Source: Rhizobium sp. CC-YZS058 (GTDB lineage Bacteria > Pseudomonadota > Alphaproteobacteria > Rhizobiales > Rhizobiaceae). Taken from it: DNA of 64,000 nt. The stretch lies in the NCBI RefSeq assembly GCF_034720595.1, contig NZ_JAYESJ010000001.1, positions 2,444,001-2,508,000 of the forward strand. The letters are read 5' to 3'. The notes beneath the pieces were generated by a model that searched no databases, was not told where the DNA came from, and saw nothing but the letters and a program-made list of their open reading frames with translations. Of the stretch, positions 35,105-44,446 are shown piece after piece; position 1 is the first letter of the stretch, and each line of letters begins with the position of its first letter. The position numbers were made by a program, and so were the translations under genes.

Positions 35105-36046
35105 TTAAACGAATTGGCCTTTCCAGGTCGCGATTGCCTCAAGAGGCAGCGTGATGACCGGTACCGGGCTGCCATCGATCCACTCCCGCATGCGCTTGAA
35201 GTCTTTCCGATCCATAGTGGGTAGACCAGTATCTTTGGAAATTTCCGTTGCCCGGTTGTCCACCTTGACGATCAGCGCGCGACGAAACTTCTGCATCGCG
35301 CGGATACCACCATGCAGCCGTGTCCCCACAAAGTCGATATTATTCTTGTCGAGGAAGTCGTTGTAGGCGGCGAGCGTCGGGTTGATCTGCAAGATGCCCG
35401 GAATGCTCAGCTTCTGAAAGTACTCCATATCGGCGTGCTGCTGTGGCCAGAAGTAGACCCTCTCATAGCGCTCTTTGAGGATCCGCAGCATCTCACCATC
35501 TTCTTCCGGGCGGTTCAGATAATGCGTGAGCGTCGTGACGACGGCCGGCGCCTTGGTCGTCGGTATCTTAGCACAATGTTCAGGGTTGAGCTTCCACATC
35601 GTCGGGCAGGAGGTGTTGACCACCCTCTTGCCAAAGGAGCGCAGCTTTTCTTCGGTGTAGCTATCCCGAACCGAGTGGATCACCTCGGAGGAAAGGACTT
35701 TCTTCAAGAGCCAAGCCGAATATTTGTTCGGAGCCTTCATATAGTTCATCCAGCCGCAGCCGAGCAGGACTGCGTTGTTGAAGCTGTATGCGTCCCATGG
35801 GTAGAGCTTCCAGAGAACGCGTGCCTCCATGTTCGAGGCGAGAATGTTCGTTCCCGCGACAAACGCATACTGGCTTTTCTGGAGAAGGCTTTTCGATGCC
35901 TTCGTCATGTATTCATGCGTTGCGACGGTGTAGGGATATGCGTCGGGAAGGACCTCCAGGAGGACATCCTTGACGGCATCAACAATGATCTGGTCGCCGA
36001 GATTGTCCGAGGCTACCGTCGTATCCATAAGGGTGATTGTCTTCAT
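35105..36046 (-). CDS. Polysaccharide pyruvyl transferase family protein
   Basis: A 313-residue enzyme expected to add a pyruvate ketal from phosphoenolpyruvate to a sugar of the repeat unit. The N-terminus has the usual ASDNLGDQIIVDAV motif; the C-terminal half has FVGTRLHGGIRAMQ, the conserved RLHG block of WcaK/CsaB proteins, followed by ALIVKVDNRATEI. The ATG at 36046 opens the domain; the much longer frame upstream is the shadow of the flippase. It lies 14 bases after the flippase stop on the same strand. The pyruvylated sugar is unknown. Confidence 0.88.
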   Translation of the reverse strand: MKTITLMDTTVASDNLGDQIIVDAVKDVLLEVLPDAYPYTVATHEYMTKASKSLLQKSQYAFVAGTNILASNMEARVLWKLYPWDAYSFNNAVLLGCGWMNYMKAPNKYSAWLLKKVLSSEVIHSVRDSYTEEKLRSFGKRVVNTSCPTMWKLNPEHCAKIPTTKAPAVVTTLTHYLNRPEEDGEMLRILKERYERVYFWPQQHADMEYFQKLSIPGILQINPTLAAYNDFLDKNNIDFVGTRLHGGIRAMQKFRRALIVKVDNRATEISKDTGLPTMDRKDFKRMREWIDGSPVPVITLPLEAIATWKGQFV

Positions 36047-36060
36047 AATGCTATCCCCAA

Positions 36061-37536
36061 TTAAAGCGTCTTCGGTTTCAGTATTTTGAGAGCTTCGCTC
36101 GAGACACTGCGGACGATGTCCGGCATGAAGAGAAAGCTCCCACCAAGATAAACGATACCGCCGCTTGCGAGCAGGACGACGCAAAGGGCTGGATCCGGGA
36201 TTCGTCCTGCAACGGTCAGGTAGATGCCGTACACGATGGCGGCCATGCCCAGCGAGAGAAGAAGCGGCGGGCCAATCGCCGAGAAGATCCGCGAAGTGGA
36301 GACACCGGCGTCCGTGCGCATGATGCGGAGCGTCATAGGCCAGACGAGGTAGGTCCGCAACAGATGCGAGAATGTGACGGCGTAAAGTCCGAACGGCGCC
36401 GCCATCAGGCTGAGCGTTGTCCCGACCCCGACCTGGACCAACGAGATGTAGAAGTTCTGATCTGCGCGCTTGATGGCGGCCATCAGCGGCCACATGAAGG
36501 AACTGACCACGAAGGGGACCGCGGTCAGGCAGAGCAATTGCAGAACTGGCACAGCATCCGCCCAGTTCGGCCCGAAAACAACGGGAACCATCACCGGCGC
36601 AATGGCCGCCATCCCGAAGAAGCAGGGAAAGGCCAGAACTGATGAGAGGCGGATGAAGCCGAGATAGGCCTCGTCGACCCGACCGCCTTCCGCACCCGTT
36701 CGCGCGAAACTCGCCATAGCGACAGCGCCCAGCGGAATGACAGCAAGCTGGCTGACCAGATCGATGCAGCGCCAGGAAAGGCGAATATAGCCAACGGCGG
36801 CCGGTGTGAGAAACGCTGCCGCAATCAGCTCTTGTAGACGGACATTCAACCCGATCAGCAGATTGGCGCCGAAGACGCGGGAACCGAAGGTCCACTGGTC
36901 CTTTGCTAAGGCAGGCACGAACCGCATCTTGGGAACCCAGCCGAGGGTCACCCAGTTGAGGATGGCGGTTGCCAGGCTTGCAAGGACGCGCTGAGCGACC
37001 ATTGCCCAAACCCCCCATCCATAGACCGCAAGCAGAACCGAAATCCCGCCCGCAACGATATTTGCCGCGATCGCGCGCATTGCAAGCTGCTTGAAGGCGA
37101 AACTGCGCTGTAGCCGCGCCTCGTGAACCGCGCCAACCCCGCCGAAGACGAGCACCAGCGACAGGGTCATGAGCACCGGCCCAAGCTCCGGCATGGAAAA
37201 CAACTGGGCGATCGGCAGGGCGAGAAGGACGAGGATGATGCAGAGAAGGAACCCTCCTCCGGTCGACAGCCAGAACGCGGTATCGGCGAATTCCTCCTCG
37301 AGGACAGGACGTTGAATTACAGCCTCCGGAAGCCCGCCGCGCGAGACGATTAGAATGATATCGACGAAGACGCTGGCGACTGCGACGATGCCGAACTCGT
37401 CCGGCGTTAGAAGTCTTGCCAGCACCAGAAAGACAAGAAACGACAGGATAACGTTCCCGTACGTGCTGACCGCGCTCCAGAATGCTCCCACGACGGAGCG
37501 ACGCTCTAGCGGTGCGAATTTTCGATCGTTGCTCAA
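36061..37536 (-). CDS. Wzx-type lipid-linked oligosaccharide flippase
   Basis: A 491-residue protein with about fourteen hydrophobic helices of the polysaccharide transporter (PST/MOP) family. The signature start is VVGAFWSAVSTYGNVILSFLVFLVLARLLTPDEFGIVAVA, followed by GGLPEAVIQR. It flips undecaprenyl-diphosphate repeat units to the periplasm. The best start is a TTG at 37536 (encoding the Met before SNDRK), because no ATG lies near the beginning of the domain; this makes the N-terminus less certain. The pyruvyl transferase follows after 14 bases. It is the only flippase seen in the locus. Confidence 0.88.
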   Translation of the reverse strand: MSNDRKFAPLERRSVVGAFWSAVSTYGNVILSFLVFLVLARLLTPDEFGIVAVASVFVDIILIVSRGGLPEAVIQRPVLEEEFADTAFWLSTGGGFLLCIILVLLALPIAQLFSMPELGPVLMTLSLVLVFGGVGAVHEARLQRSFAFKQLAMRAIAANIVAGGISVLLAVYGWGVWAMVAQRVLASLATAILNWVTLGWVPKMRFVPALAKDQWTFGSRVFGANLLIGLNVRLQELIAAAFLTPAAVGYIRLSWRCIDLVSQLAVIPLGAVAMASFARTGAEGGRVDEAYLGFIRLSSVLAFPCFFGMAAIAPVMVPVVFGPNWADAVPVLQLLCLTAVPFVVSSFMWPLMAAIKRADQNFYISLVQVGVGTTLSLMAAPFGLYAVTFSHLLRTYLVWPMTLRIMRTDAGVSTSRIFSAIGPPLLLSLGMAAIVYGIYLTVAGRIPDPALCVVLLASGGIVYLGGSFLFMPDIVRSVSSEALKILKPKTL

Positions 37537-37735
37537 AGTGAACCCCGGCGTTGACCCATGGTGGGCTGGAAGGCGACGGACTGCGAAGACGCGGCCCATC
37601 GCCTCGCAATGTACGGTGAAGGGTGCGAAACCCGCATAAACCTTCGCTCGCGCGGCGAAAGGGACGGGCACCTTCCGCGACCAGTGTCGATCACCGCCGC
37701 GGTCACAGCTGATGCGCGTTCTACACAGACGTCCG

Positions 37736-38821
37736 TCATAGTGATCGCACCATGTGCGCTGTCTTCTGCGACGGCAAGCCGGTCGATGCGATGCCAAGCA
37801 AAGACCCGATGCGCAACCGTTGAGCAATAATGACAACGACGGACGGAACGAGCACGCCCGTTACAGTCAGCAGAACAAGCAGGACACCCGCCTGGTCGAT
37901 ATGAAACAGCCGTACGAGGACCGCTCGCGTGAAGCCGATGACCAGGATGTGCAGAACGAAGATACCCATGGAGCAAGCCCCGAGCATCTGAAGCCAGAAG
38001 TGAAGGCGTTCGAAAGAGCTTCGCTCGATGAGTGCGCCGGTGGCAAGGAACGCAGCTAATCCCAAGAAGGCGGCCGGCAGGGGCAGACGTTCGGGAACGC
38101 TCAACATAAAGCATCCGATCGCACCCCCCACATAGCACAGCATGAACGGCATCCACAGGCGGCCTGCCATCGAGATCAATCTTCTCACTCCGGCAAGACC
38201 GGTGACGCATCCGAGAAGGAAATAGAAGATGGCGTAGGTGACATCGTTCAAAACAGGAAGGTTCGGGAAGCGGAAACTCAGGAGAAACGCGGCAAAGCTC
38301 AGCGCGAGCGCGACCAGCATTCCCGCCCGACGAGGTGTGATCGAGCGGATGACGTAAGCGAACAGGTTTGCGAAGAACAGCGCATACAGGAACCAGAATG
38401 GAGAGAGCGGCGACCAGAGGATTTCGCCGAGCCTTGCCCAGGTCATACCACCATTCGTTGCGCCCGTACCAGAAATCATGACCTGGACGCTGCCTTGCAG
38501 GACCGACCATAAGAGATAGGGATAGACGATAGTCTTGGCACGCCCACTCCAGAACTTACCCGCACCCTTCTTCAAAGACTGCTCGAAGAACAGGCCGGAC
38601 AGGAAGAAGAAAACAGGCATGTGAGCGGCATAGATGACATAGTCGATCACGAAAAGGGGACTGCCAGCAGGGATCATCGCGGCGTTCACCAATCCTCTGA
38701 ACGCATGGCCGTAGACAACCAGCACGATGGCCAGCCCTTTGACGACATCGATGAATTCAACGCGGCGTTGACCTGCCAATGATGGTTGACGGGAAGCCTC
38801 TGTCGTGTTGGTCGACGACAT
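37736..38821 (-). CDS. Membrane acyltransferase 3 family, copy 2
   Basis: A 361-residue integral membrane protein with about ten helices. RRVEFIDVVKGLAIVLVVYGHAF has the family His; AAHMPVFFFLSGLFF and YPYLLWSVLQG follow the usual order. It resembles the smaller acetyltransferases that decorate exopolysaccharide. The ATG at 38821 (MSSTNTT) is preferred over an upstream start at 38863. It lies 199 bases upstream of the flippase on the same strand. The acyl group and acceptor are unknown. Confidence 0.88.
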   Translation of the reverse strand: MSSTNTTEASRQPSLAGQRRVEFIDVVKGLAIVLVVYGHAFRGLVNAAMIPAGSPLFVIDYVIYAAHMPVFFFLSGLFFEQSLKKGAGKFWSGRAKTIVYPYLLWSVLQGSVQVMISGTGATNGGMTWARLGEILWSPLSPFWFLYALFFANLFAYVIRSITPRRAGMLVALALSFAAFLLSFRFPNLPVLNDVTYAIFYFLLGCVTGLAGVRRLISMAGRLWMPFMLCYVGGAIGCFMLSVPERLPLPAAFLGLAAFLATGALIERSSFERLHFWLQMLGACSMGIFVLHILVIGFTRAVLVRLFHIDQAGVLLVLLTVTGVLVPSVVVIIAQRLRIGSLLGIASTGLPSQKTAHMVRSL

Positions 38822-39206
38822 CTTAGCTGCCCTCCCCAAGGGGAGCCGATCCACTGGCGTCATACGAGAGCACGTATGGCATCTCGTTCGATCTCATGGC
38901 GTCCGACACCTGATTTTTTCCACGTCTCGTCACGTTCTCGCTTTCCGGAATGGACAACCTTGCGCAGCAACCGCGTCAAACGCTGGCATCCGGAATGGGT
39001 CCAGCAAGGTTTGCCTGCAACCAACGAACATTGCCGAGCCTCTCAGATCGGCCTCTTCCGATAGTAATGCTCCGAGAGAGGCACTGCCCAGCACCTGCCG
39101 TCGGAACGGCTTGCGCCTGTCAACCGGAGACCGGCCTTCGTCATAAGACCGCATGAACAGTACCCGCACCATGATGCGTTGTGCCCCCAATCGCTTTGTT
39201 CGCGAG
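38822..39206. other. Non-coding gap between two acyltransferase genes
   Basis: The 385 bases between the stop of the gene at 39207 and the start of the gene at 38821 contain only shadow frames. No repeat, terminator or TGCANTGCA site was seen. A promoter for the acyltransferase-flippase-pyruvyl transferase group may be here. Confidence 0.45.
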
Positions 39207-40283
39207 TCACGCTGTCTGGCGTCGATCGGCAATACCGCGATCCGAAAGCCTTCTGCCCAGTGCGATCGCGGGTGCTTCGACGAAGCGATAGGTCAGTGCC
39301 GCCATGATGATCGAGAATACCATGGCCAGCAGGATGAAGAGGTGGATCGGAATTCTTTCGACCGCGGAGCCCAGCAGGATGTTGGCCAGTTCCTGACCGA
39401 TAGGGCCGAAGAGATAGAGCGAGTAACTGATGGTTCCGAGATAGATCAGCACGGGATGGGTAAGCCGGATCCGCGCAGTGAACAGGACGAACAGCGCCAT
39501 CGCGGCATAATAGCTGATCAGGTATCGGTACCAGGTCTCTCCGAACCCCGTATCGAAGTTGTAGGCCAGGACGCAGAGCGGCGGCAGCACAACGGCAATC
39601 GCCGCGGTGACCATAATGAACAGTCGACGGACATTCTCGCGCTGCTCGAGCGTGTAGCGCCACAGGAGCCCCCAGAACATCACCGTCAGGCCCAGAGGGA
39701 TCGCTACCGGCAGGCTCTTGCCCGTCCAATAGCGAAGCGCTGCCGCAAGCAGAGCCGCTCCGAGAAAGAGAAGAGTGGTCGCTGCCACCATCCTGGCTTT
39801 GCCGAGCCAGCCGATTACGAAGAGCCCTGCGCTGATAGCGTAGAAGATGAGTTCGATCTGCAGGGTCCAGTAGACTCCGATGATGTTCGGGAATCCGAGG
39901 AACTGCTGGACCATTGTCAAATTCGCCAGCACCATCGGCAGGGTAAACGGCCGATTCAGCATGACGAAAAGGACGAGAAGCCCGACGGGAATGGATAGCC
40001 AGAACGCCGGATAGAGACGGAAAAAGCGACTGATGACGAAATGCTTCAGAGGCTGTTCCCGCGGCTTCAAAATCGAATAGGGGATGACGAAACCTGAAAT
40101 CGCGAAGAAGACGGCGACGGCAATCTTTCCGAGATCTGCCCACTCGGTCAACAGCGCGAACAAGGCGTGTTCGGCGCCGAAGGAGACCTTGCCCGTCTTG
40201 AGCGCGAACTCTGCAACGTGGTAATAGATTACGCTGAGAGCGGCCAGTCCGCGCAAGGAATCAAGGTGGGCGAGACGGTTCAT
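39207..40283 (-). CDS. Membrane acyltransferase 3 family (OafA-like), copy 3
   Basis: A 358-residue acyltransferase with about ten helices. The pattern LAHLDSLRGLAALSVIYYHVAEF includes the family His, followed by KIAVAVFFAISGFVIPYS, FFRLYPAFWLSI and GVYWTLQIELIFY, and a C-terminal ISYSLYLFGP. Its start overlaps the stop of the upstream glycosyltransferase by four bases (40280-40283), so it is translated with it. It therefore probably acylates a sugar that the neighbouring transferases add. The copy is more OafA-like than copy 2. Confidence 0.88.
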   Translation of the reverse strand: MNRLAHLDSLRGLAALSVIYYHVAEFALKTGKVSFGAEHALFALLTEWADLGKIAVAVFFAISGFVIPYSILKPREQPLKHFVISRFFRLYPAFWLSIPVGLLVLFVMLNRPFTLPMVLANLTMVQQFLGFPNIIGVYWTLQIELIFYAISAGLFVIGWLGKARMVAATTLLFLGAALLAAALRYWTGKSLPVAIPLGLTVMFWGLLWRYTLEQRENVRRLFIMVTAAIAVVLPPLCVLAYNFDTGFGETWYRYLISYYAAMALFVLFTARIRLTHPVLIYLGTISYSLYLFGPIGQELANILLGSAVERIPIHLFILLAMVFSIIMAALTYRFVEAPAIALGRRLSDRGIADRRQTA

Positions 40284-41527
40284 CGCGCGACACTCCGGAT
40301 CGGCGAAACGAAGGACTTTCCTGCCGACGCCATGACGTCCTGATAGAGGCGGTCGTAATTCTCACCAACCCGACGCGAGGTCGATTCCTCGACCACGTTC
40401 CCGAAGTCGTATTCGGTAACGATCTCTTCGCGAGATTTCGTAAGGAGACGACGGATCCTGTCAGCCAGCTCATTCACGTTGCCAGGCTCGAAGAGATAAT
40501 CGGGTTGATGCTCGCCGATCAGTTCGGGGATGCCGCCAGATTTCGCACCGATGCAAGGCACGCCCATGAAGAAGGCCTCGTAGATCGTGCGTGGCGATGG
40601 CTCGGCCCAGATCGACGGGACGATCAGCACGTCGACCTGATCATAGAGATCCTTTGGTTTCGTAAAGCCCAGGAACTCAATCGGCAGGTCGCCGGCCTCG
40701 GCCTTGAACCGTTCGACGGAATCGTCCAGCGCCTTCCCGGCCACCAGACATTTCCAATTACCCTGGCCAATCTGCTTGAAGGCCTCGACCATCGTTCCAA
40801 CACCCTTTTCGGTATTGATCCGGCCGATATAGCCGAAGGTCAGGGGGCGACCGCTGCGATCGATCTGCGCGCGCGCGACCGGATCACCATCCGGCACGGA
40901 GCAGGAATAATAGATGACCCGTCGAAGCCGCTCCGGAATATGGTGAAAGAAGCCGTTGTCCGTGTGAATTCTCAGGGTCTCATGGCTGACGCTGGCAACG
41001 CCGGCAATATGCCGCTGCGTAAATTTCTTCGAGAAGTTGACGACTTTGCAACCCATGTGGATATGGTTACAGTTCTCGCCGCGGCGGAACATCGCCGCGT
41101 TGCCGCAGATCAGATCATATTCGCAGATCGTATGAACGATCGGAATCTTCCGGCGGGCCGCGGCACGCCAGACCAGGGTCGGAACGTCGAGCAGAGAATG
41201 GGTGTTCAGCAGGTCCGGCTTGAAGTCGTCGAGAACCTGCTCGAACTGCCTCTCGACGTTGAAATTCCACTGCTGCTTGATCTTCTGCATCCGTCGCTCA
41301 TGCGACGAATGGCCGGCTCCATCCTCGATCCAGAAATCGTTGTTGTGGAACATCCGATAAACAGTGACGCCATTGATGACGGTCTTCGGTTCCGCCTGAC
41401 GCTCGATGCAGGCTGCACCAACGGTATGACCCATCTGGACCTGCTCCTCCGCAAGATCGCGAACAGACAGTTCGCAACCGCCGAGAACATGGGGAGGGTA
41501 TAGTGAAAGGAGATGAAGGATTCGCAT
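40280..41527 (-). CDS. GT4-family glycosyltransferase A
   Basis: A 415-residue GT-B enzyme acting on the cytoplasmic face. The N-terminal domain begins MRILHLLSLYPPHVLGGCELSVRDLAEEQ; the C-terminal domain has TFGYIGRINTEKGVGTMVEAF and the retaining GT4 motif EPSPRTIYEAFFMGVPCIGAKSGGIPELI (E-x7-E). It starts three bases downstream of glycosyltransferase B, with which it shares N-terminal sequence (VRILHV...GG.E), and overlaps the next acyltransferase gene. The cysteine-rich CEYDLICGNAAMFRRGENCNHIHMGC segment might bind metal. The donor sugar is unknown. Confidence 0.9.
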   Translation of the reverse strand: MRILHLLSLYPPHVLGGCELSVRDLAEEQVQMGHTVGAACIERQAEPKTVINGVTVYRMFHNNDFWIEDGAGHSSHERRMQKIKQQWNFNVERQFEQVLDDFKPDLLNTHSLLDVPTLVWRAAARRKIPIVHTICEYDLICGNAAMFRRGENCNHIHMGCKVVNFSKKFTQRHIAGVASVSHETLRIHTDNGFFHHIPERLRRVIYYSCSVPDGDPVARAQIDRSGRPLTFGYIGRINTEKGVGTMVEAFKQIGQGNWKCLVAGKALDDSVERFKAEAGDLPIEFLGFTKPKDLYDQVDVLIVPSIWAEPSPRTIYEAFFMGVPCIGAKSGGIPELIGEHQPDYLFEPGNVNELADRIRRLLTKSREEIVTEYDFGNVVEESTSRRVGENYDRLYQDVMASAGKSFVSPIRSVAR

Positions 41528-41530
41528 CGT

Positions 41531-42754
41531 TCAAGAGTCCATTCTGACGTCCGCGCGCGAGCCGGCGGCCAGCGACGTGTAAAGGTCAAGATAGTCTGCG
41601 GCAACGCGGTCGGGATCAACCCGCGCCGCGATCGCCGACTGGCGGTTCACAGCCTGCAGAAGGCGAGTTCGATCATCCATGACGGATCGCATCGCTGCGG
41701 CAAGCTCCATGACGTTTCCGGGCTCGAAAACGAAACCCGCGCCGGATGCGGCGATCTGCTCGGCGACGCCGGCAAGATCCGAGCCGATGACTGGAATCCC
41801 CCGCAGCAAAGCCTCCGTTACCGTCCGGCCAAATGCTTCCGGCCAGAGAGGCGGCACGACGAGGCAGTCAATTTGTTCGAAGAACTGGTCGGCGTCCACA
41901 TAGCCTGGGAACGTCACAGGATGATGAGCAGCCTTCCGGCGATATTGATCCAGCCCATCCGGGGCCTTTCCGGCCATGATCAGAGACCAACCTTCCGCAG
42001 GCAGAAGGCCAAGGGCTTCGAGCAGAACATCCGCCCCCTTGGGGGCTTCCAAGCGGCCAAGATAGCCGAACACGACGGGTTCGCCCAACGGGGGCGGCTG
42101 ACGCTTGCGGGCCTCCGTCGGAGCATCGATGGCATTCCAAATGACCTTGCGATTCTGCACCGGCACGTCCGCGAAAAACCCGGCTCTGACATGCCGTTCG
42201 AGAATGTCACTGCCAACGCCGACCGCGGCCTTGACGGTTCGCTGTTGCCGGCGATGGTACTTCGTCATTAACCGGCACTTGATCGAACTGCCGTCGCAGA
42301 TATGCCCGTCGTGAAACAGGGAGCCGTTGGAGCACATGCTGGTAAAATCGTGCAGCGTGTGGACGACAGGAACACCACAGCGCGCGATCATCGGCCAGAT
42401 GGTTGGGGTCAGTTCCGAAAGCGAATGCGTGTTCACCACGTCCGGTCGAAAGTCGCGTATCGCGGCCTCAAGCCGGCCAACGACCGCGCCTTTCCGCTGA
42501 ACCGCAATTTTATAGAGCTTCTGCTTCCAGCCGGGCTGGTTCGGCCAATCCAACACGAAGAACGGGGTGTCGTGGCCGAGGGAATAGAGTGTGGCGTCAC
42601 CCTGACGGCGGGGCGGCTCGACTCTGCGCGTCACCGCTGCCACGGCAACCTCGTGTCCCAATATTCTCTGCTGGGACACCAGATTTTCCACGAACAACTC
42701 GGCACCACCGACTCGGTCGGGCGCGAACAGTGATGTCACATGGAGGATACGCAT
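41531..42754 (-). CDS. GT4-family glycosyltransferase B
   Basis: A 407-residue GT-B enzyme, start ATG 42754 with AGGAG five bases upstream. It opens MRILHVTSLFAPDRVGGAELFVENL and has the C-terminal FGYLGRLEAPKGADVLLEAL and the GT4 motif PEAFGRTVTEALLRGIPVIGSDLAGVAEQI. It is a clear paralogue of glycosyltransferase A three bases downstream, including a Cys-containing central segment. The gene is first in a compact minus-strand operon (two transferases and an acyltransferase). A TGCANTGCA palindrome lies 72-80 bases before its start. Confidence 0.9.
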   Translation of the reverse strand: MRILHVTSLFAPDRVGGAELFVENLVSQQRILGHEVAVAAVTRRVEPPRRQGDATLYSLGHDTPFFVLDWPNQPGWKQKLYKIAVQRKGAVVGRLEAAIRDFRPDVVNTHSLSELTPTIWPMIARCGVPVVHTLHDFTSMCSNGSLFHDGHICDGSSIKCRLMTKYHRRQQRTVKAAVGVGSDILERHVRAGFFADVPVQNRKVIWNAIDAPTEARKRQPPPLGEPVVFGYLGRLEAPKGADVLLEALGLLPAEGWSLIMAGKAPDGLDQYRRKAAHHPVTFPGYVDADQFFEQIDCLVVPPLWPEAFGRTVTEALLRGIPVIGSDLAGVAEQIAASGAGFVFEPGNVMELAAAMRSVMDDRTRLLQAVNRQSAIAARVDPDRVAADYLDLYTSLAAGSRADVRMDS

Positions 42755-42825
42755 TGGACTCCTGGATCTATGCGACGCATGATCGAATGCTCACGAACGC
42801 GATTGTGCAGCACAGCAGGTTATGG

Positions 42826-42834
42826 TGCACTGCA
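42826..42834. promoter_or_regulatory. TGCANTGCA palindrome, site 2
   Basis: TGCACTGCA lies upstream of glycosyltransferase B. On the minus strand the context is ATTTTGCAGTGCACCATA, agreeing with the 18-base context of sites 1 and 3 at 15 positions. Confidence 0.5.
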
Positions 42835-42894
42835 AAATGGGTAGCATCGTTTATTTGCGGTTTCTAGGCCGCGAGGATGTTTTTTTCAAAATCT

Positions 42895-44334
42895 TTAGCG
42901 AGGGGCGGGCGCAGCGGAAAACGGACCGCCCGGACGTGCACCTGAATCTCTCCCGTGAAGCGCGTCCCCCGCCAACCGCTTCCGGCTCGAGCGCAGCCTC
43001 AAGACAGCTCCTGCCCGCGCCAGTCGGAAATCAAGATCGAGTGCGACATACGAGATCATCAATGCGACGAATGCCATCATACATGGATTATAGCTTAGCT
43101 CTTCAAACATATAGACTGTAACCAGCGCAGCGGCCGCATAGGCGAAAAAGCCGATCTTACGGCGGCGAACCGCAAGGTACAATATGGTCGTCACCAGCAG
43201 AACGACGTAAACAAGTCCATTGGCGAATGCCGTAGCAAGAAACCCGTTGTGAGGCGAACCAATCCCTCCGATGGCTTGCATCAGATTGTAGCGGGCGGTG
43301 TAGCCGATCCCGAACGGATACTGGAACATTACCTCGAACCCGTGGCCGAGCGAACTGAAGCGCTCACTCGCATTGTTGCTGACATTCGAATCTTCGAGAA
43401 ATCGTTTCGAAATCGCCGAATCGACGAAGTCGAAAACACCGAACGGCAAAACAACGATCACTCCTATCGCAACGGCGATGATCGTAAAGAATGAGCGTTT
43501 CAATGTCGCCATCGACAGTCGGCGTATATAGAGAACGAGCCCAACGAGGATGACGGCGATCAGACCAGAGCGGTTCTGCGTCAGGGTGAAGGTCGACAGA
43601 TAGATGGACGTAAAGCGAGTGAAGATCCAAAAATTCTGTTTTTTCTCTGCGAGGTAGGCAGCAGCCGCGGCGGCAAGCGCAAAAACGGGACCTGCCTCGT
43701 TCCCATGGGCCCAGATGCCCCCAGCCTTCTCAAGACGCAGTGCACTGGTAATTTCACCACGGGCCAGTGCTTCGGCGACAGCAGCAGGATCGAACACGAA
43801 AGCTAGCCCGATCGAGGAGAGCTGATCGTGAAGCACAAGATCAAGGCCCAACAGCATGGCAGCCGCTGAAAAACCGTAGAAGATGCCCCAGCAGAACGGC
43901 GTAAGAAGCCTTTCTTTAAAGAGCATATAGGTGAACGGCAGGAAAAAGAGCGTGTAGAGATAGGTGAAGATGGATGTGTAGAACTCTCCTTCCCCACGCT
44001 CATGAAAAAGCATGACAGAGAGCAGGAAGGAGAAGCTTAGAACAACCAGATGCAGAATAAGCGGACCCGATGCGAGCAGCCGCACGTAAACGACGTAAAG
44101 GACCGGCAAGCCGACTAGCACGATCAGGTCACTGATATGCAGGAGGCGAAGGCCGATCGAGTTCGTGATGACATTGCATTGAAGGAGGAAGCCCACTCCG
44201 AAAGCGAAAAGAGCGAGGAATTTTGCAGGAATCGGCAGGATCTTCGGCGGATACATCGGCATCGCTGCAACGAAATCCGGAACGACGAGATCCGCTTCAC
44301 CCGTGCCTGCCGCTTTACGACGCAGTTGATTCAT
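42895..44334 (-). CDS. Second O-antigen polymerase/ligase-like membrane protein
   Basis: A 479-residue protein with about eleven helices. NEAGPVFALAAAAAAYLAEKK, the TLTQNRSGLIAVIL helix (Arg after NR) and the periplasmic GIGYTARYNLMQAIGGIGSPHNGFLATAFANGL have the Arg and HN-G layout of Wzy-type proteins. It has a Gly/Arg/Pro-rich cytoplasmic tail. It is only distantly related to the polymerase at 24596 and lies among glycosyltransferase genes, which makes it the better candidate for the repeat-unit polymerase. Start ATG 44334 follows a GAGGACC ribosome site. Confidence 0.82.
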   Translation of the reverse strand: MNQLRRKAAGTGEADLVVPDFVAAMPMYPPKILPIPAKFLALFAFGVGFLLQCNVITNSIGLRLLHISDLIVLVGLPVLYVVYVRLLASGPLILHLVVLSFSFLLSVMLFHERGEGEFYTSIFTYLYTLFFLPFTYMLFKERLLTPFCWGIFYGFSAAAMLLGLDLVLHDQLSSIGLAFVFDPAAVAEALARGEITSALRLEKAGGIWAHGNEAGPVFALAAAAAAYLAEKKQNFWIFTRFTSIYLSTFTLTQNRSGLIAVILVGLVLYIRRLSMATLKRSFFTIIAVAIGVIVVLPFGVFDFVDSAISKRFLEDSNVSNNASERFSSLGHGFEVMFQYPFGIGYTARYNLMQAIGGIGSPHNGFLATAFANGLVYVVLLVTTILYLAVRRRKIGFFAYAAAALVTVYMFEELSYNPCMMAFVALMISYVALDLDFRLARAGAVLRLRSSRKRLAGDALHGRDSGARPGGPFSAAPAPR

Positions 44335-44446
44335 CCTCGGTCCTCATGGAGTGGACCCGACGGCTCCGCCGTGAAGCCCGGGCGTTTAAAGTCTGCCCCA
44401 GCGCCGACCGCCCTGCGGTCATCACCAGGCGAGGCAGCGCTCGGTC

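Noticed and set aside
36047..37609. Very long minus-strand frame joined to the pyruvyl transferase
   Set aside because: The added 520 codons are Arg/Gly/Ser-rich and antiphase to the Wzx flippase, which has clear family sequence; the true start is ATG 36046.
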